Of a stretch of 38,320 nucleotides of DNA, positions 8,706-16,503 are shown one piece after another. Within the stretch, counting starts at the first letter, position 1; the number at the start of each line of letters is the position of its first letter. Position numbers and translations under genes: made by a program. The stretch is from CAYJIX01 sp964370375 (GTDB lineage Bacteria > Desulfobacterota > Desulfovibrionia > Desulfovibrionales > Desulfovibrionaceae), in assembly GCA_964370375.1 (NCBI GenBank), contig CAYJIX010000018.1, positions 1-38,320 of the forward strand, in the 5' to 3' direction. The notes beneath the pieces are model-generated. The model was not told where the DNA came from and ran no database searches. It saw nothing but the letters and a program-made list of their open reading frames with translations.

Positions 8706-9884
8706 ATGAAAGTAGCAAAGGTTGAAGTTTTCCCGTTGTATGTCCCCTTATCAAAGGCCATTGAGGCTCCCATCAGCATCCCTCATGCAGACAGGATCCA
8801 GCACATCGTTTTTGGTGGATACAGGGCTACCATTGTCCGCGTCACCTCTGACGAAGGCGTTGTGGGGATCGGCGAATGTATGACAAGGCTTGCTCCTGCT
8901 GCCTTGAAAAAAATCATTGAAGAAATCACCCCCATCGTAGTGGGATCTGACCCCTTACAGCCTGAAGCAACGTGGGAGTTGCTTTATGCTGCCATGATGA
9001 ACCGCGGTCACAATAGAGGCTTTTATATTGAAGCCATAAGCGGTATTGACGTGGCCCTTTGGGATTTGCGGGCTAAAATTTACAATCAGCCCTTGTACAT
9101 GTTCCTTGGTGGACGCCAACGCGACATGATCCCTTCCTATGCTTCCAGCCTGCGCATGCGTGAAAAGAGCGTTGTCCTTGACACCGCTAAACAATTCCTG
9201 GACATGGGCTTTAAATCCATGAAGATCAAGCTTGGCAAAGACCCTGCAGCCTACAAGGCAGACATTCGCCTTGTGGAAGATATCCGCAGCGCAGTGGGTG
9301 ATGACATCATGCTGACGGTTGACGCCAACTGTGGTTACCATGAAGATTACAAATTGGCTCTTCGCGTGGGACGCGAGCTTGAAAAGCTTGGCATTTACTG
9401 GTTTGAAGAGCCTATCAGCCCTGACAACATTTATGGTTACAAATACCTTGCCGATCACCTTGATATGGCCCTTGCTTGGGGTGAAAGTTCATTTACGCGC
9501 TATGATTTTGCCAACATGTTCATGGAACGCTGCGTTGACATTGTTCAGCCGAACCCCTGCCGCGTTGGTGGCCTGACAGAAATTTCCAAAATTGCTGCCA
9601 TGAGCCAAGCTTTGCATATTCCGTATGCACCGCACACAGGAAGCTGTTCTGCTGTATGTCTTGCCGTATCCTTGCATATTGCCACAGCCCTGCCCCACCT
9701 TCTGACCTTTGAGGTTATGCGTTCTGACTGGTCAAAAGAAGACCACAACCCCTTACGCCATGACCTGTTACTTGAACCTTACGATGCCTTTGAAAACGGC
9801 TTCTTGCATGCCCCCTCACCGGATAAGCCCGGCATTGGCATTGAGTTGAACGAAGAAATATTGCAAAAATACAGTGTTTGCTAA
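8706..9884 (+). CDS. Enolase-superfamily enzyme, mandelate-racemase subgroup (acid-sugar dehydratase or cycloisomerase-like)
   Basis: 392 aa, ATG after AGGAG. The N-terminal capping domain is residues 1-120, followed by a (beta/alpha)7-beta barrel. Catalytic features: the KxK motif K173-I-K175; metal ligands D206 (VDANCG), E234 (WFEEP) and E260 (WGES); and H310 in APHTGS. In mandelate racemase the His pairs with an Asp in a PD-xxxx-GG loop 27 residues earlier. Here the equivalent position, exactly 27 before H310, is N283 (QPNPCRVGG). Members abstract a proton alpha to a carboxylate and then dehydrate, racemise or cycloisomerise sugar acids. It is the first gene of a cluster with dehydrogenases and a TRAP transporter, so catabolism of an imported acid is likely. 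The substrate is unknown. Confidence 0.85.
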   Translation: MKVAKVEVFPLYVPLSKAIEAPISIPHADRIQHIVFGGYRATIVRVTSDEGVVGIGECMTRLAPAALKKIIEEITPIVVGSDPLQPEATWELLYAAMMNRGHNRGFYIEAISGIDVALWDLRAKIYNQPLYMFLGGRQRDMIPSYASSLRMREKSVVLDTAKQFLDMGFKSMKIKLGKDPAAYKADIRLVEDIRSAVGDDIMLTVDANCGYHEDYKLALRVGRELEKLGIYWFEEPISPDNIYGYKYLADHLDMALAWGESSFTRYDFANMFMERCVDIVQPNPCRVGGLTEISKIAAMSQALHIPYAPHTGSCSAVCLAVSLHIATALPHLLTFEVMRSDWSKEDHNPLRHDLLLEPYDAFENGFLHAPSPDKPGIGIELNEEILQKYSVC

Positions 9885-9909
9885 AAGCGATACACATACA
9901 TACAAGATG

Positions 9910-9958
9910 CAGTATGTTTATACTGTGTAAAAACAAAATACCAAGCATGAACTTGGTA
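9910..9958 (+). repeat. Two small palindromes in the enolase-aldehyde dehydrogenase gap
   Basis: CAGTAT-GTTT-ATACTG (9910-9925) is followed by TACCAAG-CATGAA-CTTGGTA (9939-9958); both have perfect arms. The second ends right at the ribosome site AAGGAG of the next gene. They could be RNA hairpins that tune expression between genes, or an operator. The TACCAA/TTGGTA half-sites recur at 11441-11457. Confidence 0.6.
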
Positions 9959-9969
9959 AGGAGCTCACC

Positions 9970-11406
9970 ATGAAAATGTATATTGCAGGCCAATGGCGCG
10001 GCACAGAAAAAACCATGCAGGTCTTCAACCCCTATGACAATTCCGTAGTCGACACTGCCCCCATGGCCGGCCCCGAAGATGTTGAAGCAGCAATCCAAAG
10101 CGCTGAGCGCGGTTCAAAAGTTATGGCAGATCTGCCCTACTGGCGCCGCAGTGAAATCATTGAAAAAGCAGCCAACCTGCTTTTAGAGCGTAAAGAAGAA
10201 ATCGCGCGTCTTATCGCCCTTGAAAACGGCAAAACCATTAAAGAAGCTCGTGGTGAAGTCGATCGTTCTGCCATGACCTTGATGGCTTCTGCTGATGCCG
10301 CCAAACATATCTACGGCGAAACCTTGCCCCTTTCCGCTATGAATGCCCCCGGCATTGAAAAGAAATTTGGCTTCACCTATCGCGTGCCTTGCGGTGTGGT
10401 TTTGGCCATTGCTCCTTTTAACGTACCCGTAAACTTGGCCTGTCATAAAATCGGCTCTGCCTTTGCCGGCGGTAATGCCGTAATTTTAAAGGCAGCGTCT
10501 GATACGCCTTTATCCACTGCACTGCTTGTCCAAGCCTTTTTAGACGCCGGCCTCCCCGAAGAAGGTATCCAATACCTTAGCGGTTCTGGCAGCAAATTGG
10601 GCGCCATGCTTTGCCCTGACAAGCGTATCCGCAAAATCACCTTCACAGGCAGCTATGAAATCGGTCAGGAAATCTGCAAATTGGGCGGCCTTAAAAAGGT
10701 CACCATGGAGCTTGGCGGAAACTGCCCTGTGATCGTCATGAATGATGCCTCTGTTGACAATGTGGTCAAAGCCCTTGTGCCTGCAGGTTACGGCATGGCC
10801 GGTCAAGCCTGTGTGTCCACGCAAAGAGCCTTTATCCATCAAGACATTTACGAAGAAGTCATTGCAAAAATCACCGGCAAAATGGATGATTTTGTGCTTG
10901 GTAACCCCCTTGATGAAAGCACAACCATGGGCCCCTTAATCCGTGAATCTGACGCCAAGCGTGTGTCTGAAACCATCCTTGAAGCAGGCAAACAAGGCGC
11001 CAGACTCCTTAAAGGTGGCGAACGTGACGGCAACTTTGTGCGTCCTGCTGTTGTCGCTGACGTGACATCTTCCATGCGTCTGTATCGTGAAGAGCTTTTT
11101 GGCCCTGCCATTGCCTTTATCCCCTTCACAGACCTTGACGTTGCCATTGATGCAGCTAATGATACCAACTATGGTCTTGCTGCAGGTCTTTTCACCCAAG
11201 ACATTGACAACGCCATGCAAATCGCTCGCCGCGTCACCTCGGGCATCATGCACATCAATGCTCCTAGCAGATGGCGTATTGACCACATGCCAAATGGTGG
11301 CCTTAAAGACAGCGGAATTGGTAAAGAAGGTCCTAAATACGCCATTGAAGAACTTACCGAATCACGCACTGTCATCATGCACCTTAAGGATCGTGGTTTC
11401 TACTAG
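9970..11406 (+). CDS. NAD(P)+-dependent aldehyde dehydrogenase
   Basis: 478 aa, a full-length ALDH-superfamily enzyme with RBS AAGGAG. Catalytic residues are visible: N151 in APFNVPVN, K174 of the cofactor site (ILKAAS), E247 in MELGG and the nucleophile C281 in GQACVSTQR. EELFGPA and PNGGLKDSGIG are conserved C-terminal motifs. The SRWRIDHMP segment near residue 435 puts several basic residues at the substrate entrance. The overall look is that of the lactaldehyde, non-phosphorylating GAPDH and phosphono- or sulfo-aldehyde dehydrogenase group, so a small aldehyde bearing an anionic group is plausible. In this cluster it probably oxidises the aldehyde made by the Fe-ADH or SDR. Cytoplasmic; substrate not determined. 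Confidence 0.9.
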   Translation: MKMYIAGQWRGTEKTMQVFNPYDNSVVDTAPMAGPEDVEAAIQSAERGSKVMADLPYWRRSEIIEKAANLLLERKEEIARLIALENGKTIKEARGEVDRSAMTLMASADAAKHIYGETLPLSAMNAPGIEKKFGFTYRVPCGVVLAIAPFNVPVNLACHKIGSAFAGGNAVILKAASDTPLSTALLVQAFLDAGLPEEGIQYLSGSGSKLGAMLCPDKRIRKITFTGSYEIGQEICKLGGLKKVTMELGGNCPVIVMNDASVDNVVKALVPAGYGMAGQACVSTQRAFIHQDIYEEVIAKITGKMDDFVLGNPLDESTTMGPLIRESDAKRVSETILEAGKQGARLLKGGERDGNFVRPAVVADVTSSMRLYREELFGPAIAFIPFTDLDVAIDAANDTNYGLAAGLFTQDIDNAMQIARRVTSGIMHINAPSRWRIDHMPNGGLKDSGIGKEGPKYAIEELTESRTVIMHLKDRGFY

Positions 11407-11431
11407 AGTTCAATGGCATAGAGTGATATAT

Positions 11432-11466
11432 CCTCTTTGATACCAATTTATTTGGTATCAAAGAGG
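11432..11466 (+). repeat. 15-bp perfect inverted repeat between the ALDH and SDR genes
   Basis: CCTCTTTGATACCAA (11432-11446) and TTGGTATCAAAGAGG (11452-11466) pair perfectly around a 5-nt loop. No T-run follows. It may be an intercistronic mRNA hairpin (processing, stability or partial termination) or, as DNA, an operator. Confidence 0.7.
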
Positions 11467-11541
11467 GTCTCCTTCAGGAGATTGTGCTTGTAAGACAAAA
11501 GCGCAAAATCAAATCCACTCCAACAACGTAAAGGAGCCAGT

Positions 11542-12306
11542 ATGGCAGATTTATTTAACATTAAAGGGAAAAACATTCTCGTTACCGGTGGCAGCAAAGG
11601 TATTGGTTTTGGCATTGCCGAAGGGCTTGCAGCAGCCGGTGCACGGGTGCTCATCGCCAACCGTAATGTGCAGGAAGGTGAAGCCGCCGCAGAAGAACTT
11701 CGGGCCAAAGGCTATGCTGTGGATTTTTATCCTGTGGATATCAGCAGCATGGATTCCATCCGCCAGCTCATGCAACACACGTTGTCTTTGTTCGGCGACC
11801 TTGACGTTTTAGTCAACAATGCCGGCGTTGTTGTTCGCAAACAAGCCATTGACTACACAGAACAAGATTGGGACATGACGGTTGACATCAACCTAAAAGG
11901 AACCTTCTTCTGCAGTCAGCTTGCCGCAGAGCATATGATCAAGAAAAAACGCGGCAAAATCATCAACACCTCTTCAGTAATGTCTGAAATGTGCATTCAA
12001 GGGCGTTCGGTATATTCCATGACCAAAGCCGGTATAACCCATATGACCAAGGCGTTAGCCACGGAATGGAGTCCTTTTGGCATTAATGTAAATGCCCTTG
12101 GACCCGGCCTTACCATTACCAACCTTAACGAACAGCATTTCAAAAACAACCCGGATGATTTGAACAGGCTTGTTTCTGGTATTCCTATTGGTCGCCCTGC
12201 TTTACCTGTTGACTATGTGGGAGCAACCATATTCTTAGCCTCTGAGGCGTCTGATTATGTCACAGGGGTAACCTTGCTTGTTGATGGTGGCATGGCCTTT
12301 ACCTAA
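11542..12306 (+). CDS. Short-chain dehydrogenase/reductase (gluconate 5-dehydrogenase-like)
   Basis: 254 aa, a classical SDR with RBS AAAGGAG. TGGSKGIG (residues 15-22) is the dinucleotide-binding loop, NNAG is at 92-95, and N117, S145, Y158 and K162 (YSMTK) complete the catalytic tetrad. The C-terminus ends ASDYVTGVTLLVDGGMAFT, the standard SDR finish. Family relatives with this overall look oxidise or reduce sugar acids and polyols (gluconate 5-dehydrogenase, KduD). It lies between the ALDH and the TRAP binding proteins, so it probably acts on the imported compound or an early intermediate. The direction of catalysis and the cofactor cannot be read. Confidence 0.9.
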   Translation: MADLFNIKGKNILVTGGSKGIGFGIAEGLAAAGARVLIANRNVQEGEAAAEELRAKGYAVDFYPVDISSMDSIRQLMQHTLSLFGDLDVLVNNAGVVVRKQAIDYTEQDWDMTVDINLKGTFFCSQLAAEHMIKKKRGKIINTSSVMSEMCIQGRSVYSMTKAGITHMTKALATEWSPFGINVNALGPGLTITNLNEQHFKNNPDDLNRLVSGIPIGRPALPVDYVGATIFLASEASDYVTGVTLLVDGGMAFT

Positions 12307-12350
12307 CAGACTGTCAAGACTAGATAACATTTTAAAAAGAAGGATGTTTT

Positions 12351-13367
12351 ATGCGCCGTAGCACGCATGCTGTCTTCTCAATTTTTTTGGGAATCTTTTT
12401 TGTTATTGCATCTTTTTTTGCTGCTTCTGTTCACGCAGCTGAACCAACCACTCTAGTATTAGCCCATTCGGCTACTCCGGACAATTCCTTAAGCGTTGCT
12501 TATGAAAAGTTTGCCGAATTGGTCAAAGAAAAATCCAAAGGCTCATTGATTATAGAAGTACACGGCGGCGGAGTGCTAGCTGGTGACCAAACCGCCATTG
12601 ACGGTGCCAAAATGGGCATGATTGACCTTGGCTCATCTGCCAGTAACAACATGGCCTCCTACACGGATGCTTTTTTAGTGGCGGACTTGCCTTATATCTT
12701 CAAAAGCATTGAAGCTTCACACAAAATGTGGTGGGGTCCCATTGGCGATGAATTGAAAGCCAAAGCAAGCAAAGACATTGGCTCCAAGGTTTTGTTCTTT
12801 ATTGACACTGGCGGCGGATTCCGCGTTGTTGCCAACAACAAACAGCCCGTCAAGGTGCCTGCCGACTTAAAGGGGATGAAGTTTAGATCCACAGGAACCC
12901 CCCTTGAGCTTGCCATGTTCAAAGCATGGAACGTAAGTGCAACCCCCTTGCCATGGCCTGAAGTGTACACCGCCCTTGAACAAAAAGTTATTGATGGCGA
13001 AAGCTTGCACCCTGTGTGGATTTATCAGGCCAAGCACTATGAAGCCCTTAAATACTTGACCCGCGTGGATGCCCAAAGCAACGTACACGTTTGCTTTATC
13101 AGCAACATGTCTTGGGATAGACTTAGCCCTGAACAGCAAGCCATCCTTATGGAAGCCGGAAAAGAAACACAAGTTTTTGGTGCCAAAGTGGATGCTGAAG
13201 CCGGGAAAAAGAACCTGCAAGACCTCATCAATGCAGGCCTTGAATACTATGAACCCACCCCTGAAGAAGCCAAAGCATGGCGCGAGCCTGCCGTAGCAAC
13301 ATGGTCGCAGTTTAGCAAACAAGTTCCTCAGGAGCTTATCGACCGTGTATTAAAAGTTCAGGAATAA
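12351..13367 (+). CDS. dctP: TRAP transporter solute-binding protein DctP, copy 1
   Basis: 338 aa. Signal peptide MRRSTHAVFS... with a hydrophobic core to about residue 29 and a cleavage site after VHA. The mature protein has the DctP pattern: LVLAHSATPDNS at its start, GVLAGDQTAIDGAKMGMIDLG, and the ligand-binding KFRSTGTP segment whose Arg forms the salt bridge to the substrate carboxylate in this family. PWPEVYTALEQKVIDGE follows. It is periplasmic and delivers an organic acid to DctQM. Copy 2 lies 186 bp downstream, about two-thirds identical by eye. RBS AAGAAGGA. Confidence 0.93.
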   Translation: MRRSTHAVFSIFLGIFFVIASFFAASVHAAEPTTLVLAHSATPDNSLSVAYEKFAELVKEKSKGSLIIEVHGGGVLAGDQTAIDGAKMGMIDLGSSASNNMASYTDAFLVADLPYIFKSIEASHKMWWGPIGDELKAKASKDIGSKVLFFIDTGGGFRVVANNKQPVKVPADLKGMKFRSTGTPLELAMFKAWNVSATPLPWPEVYTALEQKVIDGESLHPVWIYQAKHYEALKYLTRVDAQSNVHVCFISNMSWDRLSPEQQAILMEAGKETQVFGAKVDAEAGKKNLQDLINAGLEYYEPTPEEAKAWREPAVATWSQFSKQVPQELIDRVLKVQE

Positions 13368-13438
13368 ATAAGAATATCAGCAACGAAAGCCCCATTCATA
13401 ATGGGAAGATTTTTTGCTGTTTTCTTTCACGTTTTACA

Positions 13439-13511
13439 GTTACGCACGTTTTGGCCGTTGAGGGGTTTGACAAATAAAACGTGCGTAACGCCTCAAACCC
13501 AAAGGCGTAAC
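13439..13511 (+). promoter_or_regulatory. Interleaved inverted repeats (pseudoknot-like) between the two dctP genes
   Basis: GTTACGCACGTTTT (13439-13452) is the perfect complement of AAAACGTGCGTAAC (13476-13489). Inside that loop, GGGTTTGA (13463-13470) complements TCAAACCC (13493-13500), which lies outside it, so the two pairings interlock. GCGTAAC at 13505-13511 could compete with the first right arm for GTTACGC. ACGCCT (13488-13493) also pairs with AGGCGT (13503-13508). The element ends about 40 bases before the copy 2 start. Function unknown. Confidence 0.65.
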
Positions 13512-13553
13512 TTCGCTACATGCCGGCTTAACCTTAAAAAAGGATACGGTTCT

Positions 13554-14570
13554 ATGTTGCCCTGTTATTATCAAAAGTGGATGAAAAATTTTGTTTGCAT
13601 AGTTGCCTTTGTCTTTTGCTTAGTCAGCTACGCCCAAGCAGCTGACCCCATAACCTTGACCTTGGCCCATTCGGCAACGCCGGAAAATTCTTTAAGCCTT
13701 TCATACAACAAATTTGCTGAATTGGTGAAGGAAAAAACAGGCGGCAAGGTTATTATCGAGGTGCACGGCGGCGGTGTTTTGGCAGGAGACCAAACAGCTA
13801 TCGACGGTGCAAAGATGGGGCTAATAGATATGGGATCATCAGCCAGTAACAATATGGCTGCCTATACAAAAGCCTTTTGGGTTACTGACTTGCCCTTTAT
13901 TTTTAAAGATATAGAAACATCCCACAAGGTCTGGTGGGGCCCCATTGGTGAAGAGATGAAGGCCCAAGCCAGCAAAGAAATTGGCGTTAAAGCACTTTTT
14001 TATCTTGATATGGGCGGAGGGTTCCGCGTTATCGGCAACAACATGCGCCCTGTACGAGTACCTAAGGATTTAGAAGGTTTAAAAATACGCGCCACAGGAT
14101 CACCTGTTGAGCTTGCCACGCTAAAAGCGTGGGGCGCCTCAACCACTCCTGTTCCTTGGCCTGAAGTATATACTGCCCTTGAACAAAAAGTTATCAATGG
14201 TGGCATGCTCCATCCCATCTTTATTTATTACGGCAAACACCATGAGGCCCTTGAACACTTTACCCGCATAGACGCCATCAGTAATGTGCATGTATGCTTT
14301 ATAAGCAATGCCTCTTGGGATAAATTAAGCCCCGATTTGCAAGCAGCCATAGAAGAAGCAGGCCAAGAAACCCAGCTGTATGCTGCTGAGATTGATGCAA
14401 AGCAAGGCAAAGAAGTCATTGCTGCTTTGCAAGCTGCAGGACTTGAATATTACGAACCAACCCCTGCAGAAGTCAAACAATGGCGCGATCTTGCCGTAAG
14501 CGTATGGCCTCAGTTTAAAGAACACGTGTCTCAAAAACTTATTGACCGTGTACTAAAGGCCCAAGAATAG
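13554..14570 (+). CDS. dctP: TRAP transporter solute-binding protein DctP, copy 2
   Basis: 338 aa from the ATG at 13554, chosen because AAAAAAGGAT precedes it and it gives a proper signal peptide (MLPCYYQKWMKNFVCIV..., cleavage after AQA). A later ATG at 13581 would also leave a usable signal. It is very similar to copy 1 and keeps GDQTAIDGAKMG and the substrate Arg (KIRATGSP). It differs in the ligand-pocket region: where copy 1 has VIDGESLHPVWIYQ, copy 2 has VINGGMLHPIFIYY. This suggests the two binding proteins share one DctQM permease but prefer different ligands, or bind the same ligand with different affinity. Periplasmic. A hairpin follows the stop. Confidence 0.92.
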   Translation: MLPCYYQKWMKNFVCIVAFVFCLVSYAQAADPITLTLAHSATPENSLSLSYNKFAELVKEKTGGKVIIEVHGGGVLAGDQTAIDGAKMGLIDMGSSASNNMAAYTKAFWVTDLPFIFKDIETSHKVWWGPIGEEMKAQASKEIGVKALFYLDMGGGFRVIGNNMRPVRVPKDLEGLKIRATGSPVELATLKAWGASTTPVPWPEVYTALEQKVINGGMLHPIFIYYGKHHEALEHFTRIDAISNVHVCFISNASWDKLSPDLQAAIEEAGQETQLYAAEIDAKQGKEVIAALQAAGLEYYEPTPAEVKQWRDLAVSVWPQFKEHVSQKLIDRVLKAQE

Positions 14571-14581
14571 AACAATAAAGC

Positions 14582-14614
14582 TTCTGTTACCTTGTATATA
14601 TCGGGGGAACAGAA
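14582..14614 (+). repeat. Hairpin between dctP copy 2 and dctQ
   Basis: TTCTGTT (14582-14588) pairs with AACAGAA (14608-14614), with further C-G pairs inside (CC at 14590-14591 with the G-run). No T-run follows directly. Hairpins after binding-protein genes commonly protect the upstream mRNA, so that binding protein exceeds permease. Confidence 0.5.
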
Positions 14615-14652
14615 ACTTTATTCTCTTTGACGTATAATGAAGGGAGAAGGGG

Positions 14653-15165
14653 ATGCTACCCAAAATCCATAACCTTACCAAGGTTGCCAGCGAACTGACC
14701 ACGAGTTTGGCTAAAATCTTACTCATAGTTTTTTTATTGGTGATGGTCTTTTCAACAGGGCTTCAGGTTTTTTGCCGTTACGTGATTGGTGCGGCACTGA
14801 CATGGCCGGAAGAAGTGAACATCTTTTTTATGGCGTGGATTACCTTTGTAGGATCAAGCGTGGCATTGGCTCAAGACGGTCACATGGGCGTCAGCCTATT
14901 TGTCAACAAACTCCCTTATTATGCAAAACATTTCGCGATGTTATTGGCGCACCTTGTCATACTTTGGTTTACCTTAATCCTTATCCGCTATGGTTATAAC
15001 GCTGCCATAGTCAATATCAGCGTTGTTTCTGATGCCTTACAAATCCCCATGATTGTTCCAAGAGCTAGTCTTGTCGTCGGAGGATGTATGATGCTCATCC
15101 AAGCTGTGCACCTTATTGTTGGAGACTTGGTTGCACTTCTCAACGTCAAGGAAGGTGCCGTATGA
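14653..15165 (+). CDS. dctQ: TRAP transporter small membrane subunit DctQ
   Basis: 170 aa with four predicted membrane helices, roughly residues 20-40, 50-68, 88-110 and 128-150. The family signature is present: QVFCRYVIGAALTWPEEVNIFFMAWITFVGSSVALAQDGHMGV contains the conserved Arg-Tyr, the WPEE motif and the G-H pair. DctQ forms the scaffold that holds the DctM elevator in the inner membrane. Strong RBS (GGGAGAAGGGG). The stop overlaps the dctM start as ATGA, which indicates translational coupling. Confidence 0.92.
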   Translation: MLPKIHNLTKVASELTTSLAKILLIVFLLVMVFSTGLQVFCRYVIGAALTWPEEVNIFFMAWITFVGSSVALAQDGHMGVSLFVNKLPYYAKHFAMLLAHLVILWFTLILIRYGYNAAIVNISVVSDALQIPMIVPRASLVVGGCMMLIQAVHLIVGDLVALLNVKEGAV

Positions 15166-16439
15166 TTGGTTGGCTTCTTATTCCTTTTTTTGTGGCCTTA
15201 ATTGGTGGTGTACCCATTTCTTTTAGCCTTATCTGCGGCGTTATGACGTATTTGCTGGTGCATGGGCGTATTCCGTTTGAAATGCTTGCGCAGCAGATGT
15301 ATCAAGCGTCCGCGTCCTTTCCGCTCATGGCCATTCCGTTCTTTTTACTTGCCGGCGACCTTATGGATCGAACAGGCATTACCGCAAGGCTTATCCGCTT
15401 TGTGACAGTGCTTGTGGGGGGGATACATGGCGGGCTTGGACAGGTCATGGTGCTTGCGGGGACAATTTTTGCAGGCCTTAGCGGTTCAGGAGCAGCAGAC
15501 ACAGCGGCCCTTACCAAAATCCTTACACCGGGTATGGTTAAGGAAGGCTACAAAGCCGAATTTTGTGCCGCTTTAGCCGCTGCTACAGGCGTGCTTGGCC
15601 CAATCATTCCGCCAAGTATTGTTATGATTGTATATGGTTCTATGATGAACCTGTCTGTAGGGGCCATGTTCATTGCCGGTATCGTACCCGGGCTTCTTAT
15701 TGCGCTTGGACTTATGATCACAACCTATTTTATGGCGAAGCGTCATGGTTTTCCAAGGCGCGACACTCCCTTTACCTTCAAGGCCCTTGTTGACGGCCTT
15801 AAAGACGCATCGCTAGCATTGCTCATGCCCATCATTATTTTATGGGGGATTCGCGGCGGCGTGTTCACGCCCACAGAAGGTGGCGCCATAGCATCACTTT
15901 ATGCTCTAGCCCTTGGGATGCTTGTATACCGCACCTTAACATTTAAGGATATCGTAAAATCACTTCTTGTCAGCGCAGTTACAACCTCTGCCATCATGCT
16001 TATCGTTGCAGCTGCCAACCCTTTTGGCTGGCTTTTAGTTATTAACAAAATTCCTGCGCTTGTTTCTGAGCTCATTTTGGGCTTTAGTCAAAACAAGTAT
16101 GCCATTTTGCTGGTGATCAATGTGCTTTTACTCGCCATGGGTATGCTTATGGAAACCAACGCCATAGTATTGCTCCTCGCTCCCATTTTGGCACCCATTG
16201 CCATTAAGGTAGGCGTTGACCCTCTACACTTTGCGCTGGTTATGATAACAAACCTTTGTATTGGCCTTGCCACACCGCCTGTGGGTATGAACCTGTTTGT
16301 GGGTGCGTCGGCGGCAGGAACCTCTATGGAAAAGGTCACACTGCACGTATTGCCCTTTATTGGCGTACAGCTCCTTGTGCTTGCGCTTATTACCTACATT
16401 CCGGAAATTGTGATGATTCTGCCAAGACTTGCCATGTAA
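15162..16439 (+). CDS. dctM: TRAP transporter large membrane subunit DctM
   Basis: 425 aa from the ATG at 15162, which overlaps the dctQ stop. It has about 12 hydrophobic segments and family motifs: MAIPFFLLAGDLMDRTGI, FAGLSGSGAADTAAL (a sodium and substrate-binding hairpin loop), GVLGPIIPPSIVMIVYG and, in the second half, NLCIGLATPPVGMNLFV. DctM carries out sodium-coupled import of substrate handed over by DctP. Together with DctQ and two DctP proteins this is a complete TRAP system embedded in a catabolic cluster, so its cargo is presumably the substrate of the surrounding enzymes. Confidence 0.93.
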   Translation: MIGWLLIPFFVALIGGVPISFSLICGVMTYLLVHGRIPFEMLAQQMYQASASFPLMAIPFFLLAGDLMDRTGITARLIRFVTVLVGGIHGGLGQVMVLAGTIFAGLSGSGAADTAALTKILTPGMVKEGYKAEFCAALAAATGVLGPIIPPSIVMIVYGSMMNLSVGAMFIAGIVPGLLIALGLMITTYFMAKRHGFPRRDTPFTFKALVDGLKDASLALLMPIIILWGIRGGVFTPTEGGAIASLYALALGMLVYRTLTFKDIVKSLLVSAVTTSAIMLIVAAANPFGWLLVINKIPALVSELILGFSQNKYAILLVINVLLLAMGMLMETNAIVLLLAPILAPIAIKVGVDPLHFALVMITNLCIGLATPPVGMNLFVGASAAGTSMEKVTLHVLPFIGVQLLVLALITYIPEIVMILPRLAM

Positions 16440-16455
16440 GATAAAACAACAAGGC

Positions 16456-16479
16456 TTTGTAATGTTTATTTTTTACAAA
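16456..16479 (+). repeat. Small inverted repeat between dctM and the MBL gene
   Basis: TTTGTAA (16456-16462) and TTACAAA (16473-16479) are perfect arms around a 10-nt T-rich loop. Weak; it may be a stem in the intercistronic mRNA. Confidence 0.35.
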
Positions 16480-16503
16480 TGTTAACTTTGTTAAGGAGTC
16501 CTC

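Noticed and set aside
13401..13553. Upstream in-frame extension of the second dctP
   Set aside because: It encodes basic, non-conserved sequence before the signal peptide and overlaps the inverted-repeat element. The ATG at 13554 has a ribosome site.
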